In this document: positions 58,787 to 64,000 of the stretch, one piece after another
Layout: every line of letters begins with the position of its first letter
Position numbering within the stretch: the stretch's first letter is position 1
Assembly (NCBI GenBank): GCA_945910395.1
Contig: CAMDYX010000001.1
Coordinates: forward strand, 124,001-188,000
Direction: 5' to 3'
Source: an uncultured Agathobacter sp.
GTDB lineage: Bacteria; Bacillota; Clostridia; Lachnospirales; Lachnospiraceae
Length of the DNA stretch: 64,000 bases
Program-made: the position numbers and the translations under genes
Notes under the pieces: model-generated
The model's input: the letters and a program-made list of their open reading frames with translations, nothing else
What the model was told of the DNA's origin: nothing
Databases searched by the model: none

Positions 58787-59404
58787 CTAAACCCTTTCGT
58801 CTCCATGAGGAAACATATTTTCTGATCCACGTCTATTTATTATTGTTGCAGGGATTCCGGCTACAGTCACATGATCCGGAACATCCTTATTTACAACGGC
58901 ATTCGCCCCAATCGCCACATCATTTCCAATTACAATATTTCCATATATTTTTGCTCCCGGACCTATATAAACATTATCTCCAAAAACCGGAGGTTTTGAT
59001 GAGATCCATTCTCCCTTTTCGTCCAAGGTTCCAAACTGTCCTACATTAACTCCTGCATGAATTCTGGCATTTGCGCCAAATTTACAATCCCCATTTATTA
59101 CAATTGTTCCTGTATGGCATAAGCAAAGTCCCGGGCCAAATACATTTTGCTTTATTGTATATCCCAGCTTTAATCCTAAAACTTTCAGTCTATATTGGAG
59201 CCAGCATGTATATGTCTTTATAAAAAGGTTTTTTTGATTTTTACAGTTTAAAAAATATTCGGTTTTTCGTAATCTCTCTTCAAATCTCCATATTTCAGGG
59301 ACAATTAAACTTTCTAATCTCCAAAATAAATTCGGTTTTTTTATCCCAAGAGCTCTCCGATCACACTCCACGTAAAAACGGTAATCTTCCTTACTCTGTA
59401 TCAT
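58787..59404 (-). CDS. Serine acetyltransferase-like hexapeptide O-acetyltransferase
   Basis: 'GLCLCHTGTIVINGDCKFGANARIHAGVNVGQFG', 'GPGAKIYGNIVIGNDVAIGANAVVNKDVPDHVTVAGIPA'. Confidence 0.88.
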   Translation of the reverse strand: MIQSKEDYRFYVECDRRALGIKKPNLFWRLESLIVPEIWRFEERLRKTEYFLNCKNQKNLFIKTYTCWLQYRLKVLGLKLGYTIKQNVFGPGLCLCHTGTIVINGDCKFGANARIHAGVNVGQFGTLDEKGEWISSKPPVFGDNVYIGPGAKIYGNIVIGNDVAIGANAVVNKDVPDHVTVAGIPATIINRRGSENMFPHGDERV

Positions 59405-59407
59405 AAA

Positions 59408-60517
59408 TTACACCTCTTCAATATACTTTCTAATGGGTTCAAGAGTAATTTCATTATCAATTGTTTTATATGCCATATTTCGAATATCCTGTGCCAATTG
59501 CATTCTCGTTTTTCCAATGCGCAACTGATCATAAAAGCAAACGACCTTTTCTATATCAATCATTGAACTGTCATTCGGGAATTGCACGCAATATTTTCCA
59601 TCTGTATCGTCAAATGCATCTTCTCTTGCCCCCGAAATAACCGGAAGACCCTCAGCCAGGTATTCTCGTACCTTCAACGCACTTGATTTCGTAACACCAT
59701 CTTTATAAAATCCTAATGCAGAAACGGCTATATCAGATACATCATATATCCTTTGTAGGCTTTCTCCGTATTGCGCTCCCATAAAGCATACATGTTCCTG
59801 TAGTTGCAGTTCATCAACAAGTTTTTCGTAATATTCTTTTTCCGGGCCCTCTCCGACTATACGCACAAGAATATCTCTTGTTCCGCCATTCTTATAGTAG
59901 AAAGACAGCCCCTGAAACAATCGCTCATATCCGTGATGTGGTTTTAAAACTGCGACCGCCAGAATATTCAGTTTGCTTTCGTCATACTCTACACATTCTT
60001 TTATAGTATTGACTTCACATACATTAATTCCATTTTTAACACAAATGGTTTCTATTCCAAATATCTTTTCATCTGACGAATATGTAACTATTCTATCAAT
60101 ATATTTATTAAGCCTTGTCCAATAGTTATAATAATCCTTTATGAGCATAACTCCCATTATGCTTTGTAAACTCTCTCTCCAAAATGGATAGGTTGGTATT
60201 TCGACTATTATCTTGCAGTTGGGATATTTTTCTTTAATGTACTTCAAAAAAATATAATGCTTTCTATCCCCACTTGCTCTTCGTATATAGATAAAATCAG
60301 GATCTATGATATCTTGATATGCTTTACTGTAATCCCACTTAATGCAAAAAAAGGGAAAAACCGCTAATGCGTTTTTAATCTTACTCTTCGTTGACATCTT
60401 AATATCAATTTCACTCATTGTATAATACTTTCTAAATGAAGTTAATTGCATATCAATTTTTTTAGAAACACCAACCGTATCCCTTGCATTAAAATGTATA
60501 TAGTATCCCTTTTTCAT
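59408..60517 (-). CDS. GT4-like glycosyltransferase
   Basis: 'ILAVAVLKPHHGYERLFQGLSFY', 'VRIVGEGPEKEYYEKLVDELQLQEHVCFMG', 'KVREYLAEGLPVISGAR'. Confidence 0.85.
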   Translation of the reverse strand: MKKGYYIHFNARDTVGVSKKIDMQLTSFRKYYTMSEIDIKMSTKSKIKNALAVFPFFCIKWDYSKAYQDIIDPDFIYIRRASGDRKHYIFLKYIKEKYPNCKIIVEIPTYPFWRESLQSIMGVMLIKDYYNYWTRLNKYIDRIVTYSSDEKIFGIETICVKNGINVCEVNTIKECVEYDESKLNILAVAVLKPHHGYERLFQGLSFYYKNGGTRDILVRIVGEGPEKEYYEKLVDELQLQEHVCFMGAQYGESLQRIYDVSDIAVSALGFYKDGVTKSSALKVREYLAEGLPVISGAREDAFDDTDGKYCVQFPNDSSMIDIEKVVCFYDQLRIGKTRMQLAQDIRNMAYKTIDNEITLEPIRKYIEEV

Positions 60518-60524
60518 TCTTGGT

Positions 60525-61532
60525 CTATCTTATTCTCCCTATCAATCTATTCAAAGCATACATTCCACAATATTCTACCCTTAGTTTTGTGGCAATCATT
60601 AAAAGGAATTCCATAAATCTAAGATTCCTATCCCCATTTGTGTTTTTAAACCACTTTTTAACTACTTTATCCAAATTTTGAATTTTTCTGATATTATGCA
60701 CAGATAACCTTAATATCTCACGCAGTAAGGCCGTATTCCTTATATGTCTAGTTAATAAACAGCTTAATACTATCAACTGTTCATACAACATACCCCTTAT
60801 CATCATCGCTTTGTCTCTGCATATTTCCATATCAGATGTTTTATCAATTAATAATTCGATATCCGCAAACGGAATCTTTTCTATACTCAATTCTGTAAAA
60901 CTTTTCTTTCTAGAGGTAGAGTTTTCGTTGCAAAAATTCACATACAAATTCTCATTTATAAAGAACATTTGCTTGGCATACAAATTTACTTGTGCGACAA
61001 AAATCATGTCTTCAGTCAAACATCCAATTGGAAAATGTATGTTATTATCCTCTAGAAACGATTTCCTATAGACTCTATTCCATATTGCAGTTGTTCCATA
61101 ATATATATAGTTCTGTCTTGCATCGTCTTTCGGGAAAGTGTGAAGTATCTTCTCTTCTTTATCAACGATCTCAAATCCACACATAACCACATCAAGCTCG
61201 TTGTTGCTATTTATTGCGTTAGAAAATTTCAACAAATAATCGTTTTTATAATAGTCATCACAATCCAAGAAGCAAATCCAGTCTCCGGTAGCATGAGTTA
61301 TTCCCTGTTGCCTAGCCGAACTGATTCCGCTATTTCTTTCCAATTTTATCTGATGTACTTTTTCGTTCTTCGAAATTTTTTCTAAATACTCATTCGTTTT
61401 TTTCTCGGTGGTTCCATCGTTAACAAGTAGAATCTCATAATCATTATAATATTGCGAAAGTACTGATTGAATCGCTCGATCAATTAGCTCTGGTGGATTA
61501 TTATATACCGGAATAATTACTGAGAATCGCAT
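60525..61532 (-). CDS. GT2 family glycosyltransferase
   Basis: 'FSVIIPVYNNPPELIDRAIQSVLSQYYNDYEILLVNDGT', 'WICFLDCDDYY'. Confidence 0.92.
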   Translation of the reverse strand: MRFSVIIPVYNNPPELIDRAIQSVLSQYYNDYEILLVNDGTTEKKTNEYLEKISKNEKVHQIKLERNSGISSARQQGITHATGDWICFLDCDDYYKNDYLLKFSNAINSNNELDVVMCGFEIVDKEEKILHTFPKDDARQNYIYYGTTAIWNRVYRKSFLEDNNIHFPIGCLTEDMIFVAQVNLYAKQMFFINENLYVNFCNENSTSRKKSFTELSIEKIPFADIELLIDKTSDMEICRDKAMMIRGMLYEQLIVLSCLLTRHIRNTALLREILRLSVHNIRKIQNLDKVVKKWFKNTNGDRNLRFMEFLLMIATKLRVEYCGMYALNRLIGRIR

Positions 61533-62494
61533 TCCTTACCCTCTTTATTGGATTCAATATTGCTTTCCTTCACTAAGCATATTGGTCTCTTCTTTACTTC
61601 CATATATATTCGCGCAAGATATTCTCCAATGATACCCAGCAAGGTTATTATTACACCGCCTAAAAACAGCATAATCAAAATGATTGTAGCACGCCCCGTG
61701 CTATTCTCCGGATGGATCAATACTGCGGCTGCTGTATATATCGCATAAATTGCCGCAGCCACTACAATCATCATTCCAACCCAGATTGCTGCACGAAGTG
61801 GTGTTGTTGCAAATGCTATAATACCGCTACTTGCATAATTAAACAGGTTCGTAAATGACCATTTAGATTTGCCTGCTACACGTTCTACATTCTGATATGG
61901 TAGCCATTTTGTCTTAAATCCGACCCATGCATAGATTCCTTTGGTAAATCGTTCTCTCTCTCCTAGAGAAACTACCGCATCGGCCATCTGCCTTGTCATC
62001 ATTCGGTAATCGGTACTTCCCGGCTTTAAGTCAATGATGGTCATTCGGTTCATCACATGGTAAAACATGTTGGAAAAAAAGCTTTTTATTTTTGATTCTC
62101 CTTTTCGATTGGCACGTTGTGCTGCGCAGCTGTCGTAGCCTTCTTCTGTAATCGTTCGAATCATTTCCGGAAGAAGTGCAGGTGGATGCTGAAGATCGGC
62201 ATCCATCAATACTACATAGTCTCCTGTACTTCTGGATAATCCCTCATAAATAGCCGGCTCTTTTCCAAAGTTTCTGGAAAACGAACTATATCGAATAATA
62301 TCCTTCCCATACTCATTTTCCAACTTTTTTATTTCTTTTAATGTTCCGTCGTTACTTCCGTCATCAATGAAAAAGAAGCGACAATCAAAATCCGGAATTT
62401 CTTCTTCAAATACTTTTGTTACTGCATCATAAAAAAGCTTTATACATTTCTCCTCATTGTAACAAGGTACAACAACCTCAATAATCTTTTTCAC
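61517..62494 (-). CDS. GT2 polyprenyl-phosphate glycosyltransferase (GtrB/DPM1-like)
   Basis: 'VVPCYNEEKCIKLFYDAV', 'DYVVLMDADLQHPPALLPEMI', two TM helices, 'GIIGEYLARIYMEVKKRP'. Confidence 0.9.
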   Translation of the reverse strand: MKKIIEVVVPCYNEEKCIKLFYDAVTKVFEEEIPDFDCRFFFIDDGSNDGTLKEIKKLENEYGKDIIRYSSFSRNFGKEPAIYEGLSRSTGDYVVLMDADLQHPPALLPEMIRTITEEGYDSCAAQRANRKGESKIKSFFSNMFYHVMNRMTIIDLKPGSTDYRMMTRQMADAVVSLGERERFTKGIYAWVGFKTKWLPYQNVERVAGKSKWSFTNLFNYASSGIIAFATTPLRAAIWVGMMIVVAAAIYAIYTAAAVLIHPENSTGRATIILIMLFLGGVIITLLGIIGEYLARIYMEVKKRPICLVKESNIESNKEGKECDSQ

Positions 62495-62512
62495 AACGTT
62501 CTCCTTCGTATT

Positions 62513-63553
62513 TTACTGCTTCCAATTATCTCGATTGGCAGCCTCTTTCTTTCCAAACCAGCCAAGTATTGTTCCCCATCCATAGATCCATAAGGTTATC
62601 CAGCAGGCAACTATATGAAAAAGCCATGCTGTTATATCCGGTTTTCTACAAAATCCGACAATTGCCTGGAGTAATAATGGTATTATTGTAACACAACATA
62701 ATGCAAATAGCACTATTTTTCCTTTTCCCAGCTTATTCCATGGATACTTGCGGCCTTTTGCATCGCTAAAATAGAGAAAATCCTTAATTCTACGATTTTG
62801 CTTTCTGCAAAAAGTCTTAACATCCGGGCAGAACAAATGAACAATGCCGGTTTTCACTTTCGCAACACGAAGTTCAGGATCTTTTAAAAAAAGTTCCCAT
62901 AAGACATCGATATCGAATAGATAGTCCCCCTCAAAGTTTTCCTTCAGTTCCTTTGTTCTCATCAAAAAGCCATTAGCGCCAATGGTAGGAATCATATTCG
63001 CTTGGAACTTAATAGAAAGATAATCGCCACAGTCAATCTCTTCCCGCTCTACCTCTGTCCATTTTCCGGTGATTCTGCAATATCTGTCATAATTTCCGGT
63101 AAACATACATAAGGGATCATTCATCCCAATTAACGCACAATACCGATTGATTACCCCATCCTCTTTTCGATAGGTATATTCAATCGGTTCACTAGCCACA
63201 ATCTTCTCATCTTCGAATGGTGCCATCATTCGGTTGAGCCAATCATTGTCCGGTATGATATTATCAGAATCCAAAAGCAGCACGACATCGCCCTCTGCTT
63301 GTTTTACCCCTACCGCTTTTCCCGCTTCTGCAGTGCGAAGCGGGTTTTCATATACGGATATTTTAATATCGCATTTCTTTTTATATTCCTCAAACTTTTC
63401 TAAAGTTCCGTCCGTAGAACCGCCATCTGCAAATATGAACTCCAGTTTTTCATGCGGATAGGATTGATTCATCACAGCTTCCATATACAAATCTATGGTT
63501 CTCATGCAATTGAAAGTCGGTGTCACAATTGAAATTGTCTTTGGTTCACTCAT
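62513..63553 (-). CDS. GT2 family glycosyltransferase
   Basis: 'SIVTPTFNCMRTIDLYMEAVMNQSYPHEKLEFIFADGGSTDGTLE', 'DVVLLLDSDNIIPDNDWL'. Confidence 0.9.
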   Translation of the reverse strand: MSEPKTISIVTPTFNCMRTIDLYMEAVMNQSYPHEKLEFIFADGGSTDGTLEKFEEYKKKCDIKISVYENPLRTAEAGKAVGVKQAEGDVVLLLDSDNIIPDNDWLNRMMAPFEDEKIVASEPIEYTYRKEDGVINRYCALIGMNDPLCMFTGNYDRYCRITGKWTEVEREEIDCGDYLSIKFQANMIPTIGANGFLMRTKELKENFEGDYLFDIDVLWELFLKDPELRVAKVKTGIVHLFCPDVKTFCRKQNRRIKDFLYFSDAKGRKYPWNKLGKGKIVLFALCCVTIIPLLLQAIVGFCRKPDITAWLFHIVACWITLWIYGWGTILGWFGKKEAANRDNWKQ

Positions 63554-64000
63554 TTACTTATCCCCTTTGCCTCCAAAGTCTGCCAGATGCCCGAACACTT
63601 TTCCGGCTGCCCGGAAGATAAATTTTACATCCTCCCAGGATCGGATTCCGATGATTCGATGCCAGATAAATTCCGGATGAAAAGCAACCTTATATACAGA
63701 CTGAACCGCCTCTTTGATCTTCTCTGACCCCATCGGTGTCTTCATGACCGGCATACGCTGATCATAATCCTCGTAATTTTCAGTTAATAGCCATCCATTT
63801 TCCTTACACTCCTGATATAACGGGGTTCCCGGATACGGAATAAGTACCGTTGCCTGGAGAGTATGTGCCCAGTTTTTCTTTAAGATTTTCTGTCCTAGGC
63901 ATACCGTATTCTGCACCTGCTGTTCGTCTTCCCATGGATAACCGAACATGATCGTAATATGCGGAGACAATCCTGCCTTTTTCGCAAGGTTACAGCTTTC
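63554..64000 (-). CDS. B12-binding/radical SAM protein, C-terminal part (5' end beyond window)
   Basis: 'ESCNLAKKAGLSPHITIMFGYPWEDEQQVQNTV..' reads through the window edge without a stop; typical radical SAM C-terminal 'IPYPGTPLYQECKENGWL'. Confidence 0.75.
   Translation of the reverse strand, partial: ESCNLAKKAGLSPHITIMFGYPWEDEQQVQNTVCLGQKILKKNWAHTLQATVLIPYPGTPLYQECKENGWLLTENYEDYDQRMPVMKTPMGSEKIKEAVQSVYKVAFHPEFIWHRIIGIRSWEDVKFIFRAAGKVFGHLADFGGKGDK

Noticed and set aside
1-64000. CRISPR arrays, retron/DGR reverse transcriptases, tRNA or rRNA genes
   Set aside because: No regularly spaced repeats, no RT motif among the ORFs, and no tRNA/rRNA-like sequence noticed on reading either strand; absence is by eye only, without a covariance search.

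Overview
64 kb low-GC Firmicutes-like (probably Clostridia/Lachnospiraceae) accessory region. Almost everything is on the minus strand. It has two halves. (A) About 0.3-14.2 kb is a defence/mobile segment: an internally deleted IS66 element with both terminal inverted repeats, then a compact five-gene minus-strand operon encoding an AbiH-like protein, a frameshifted small helical protein, a 2095-aa protein with two GHKL ATPase regions, a histidine-kinase H-box and phosphoribosyltransferase-like segments, a stand-alone receiver-like protein and a DUF2971 protein. A separate two-gene module follows: an OLD/RecF-like AAA ATPase plus a PD-(D/E)XK-like nuclease. (B) About 14.3-64 kb is a very large surface-glycan locus with many glycosyltransferases, four polytopic GT-C-like proteins, two paralogous PglK-like ABC exporters, WecE-type and WbpB/D/E-type amino-sugar genes, and an asparagine-synthase-like protein. 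It contains a translationally coupled cassette of WecE + WecD-like + GtrB-like + SDR + split transketolase + ACP + AMP-ligase + thioesterase + LuxE + LuxC, which looks like a pathway for an unusually decorated amino sugar. Three genes appear frameshifted, each by one small indel. The best candidates for undescribed biology are the HK/PRTase/receiver/AbiH/DUF2971 operon and the Lux-type reductase/transketolase sugar cassette. All assignments come from reading motifs in the translations; no database search was run.
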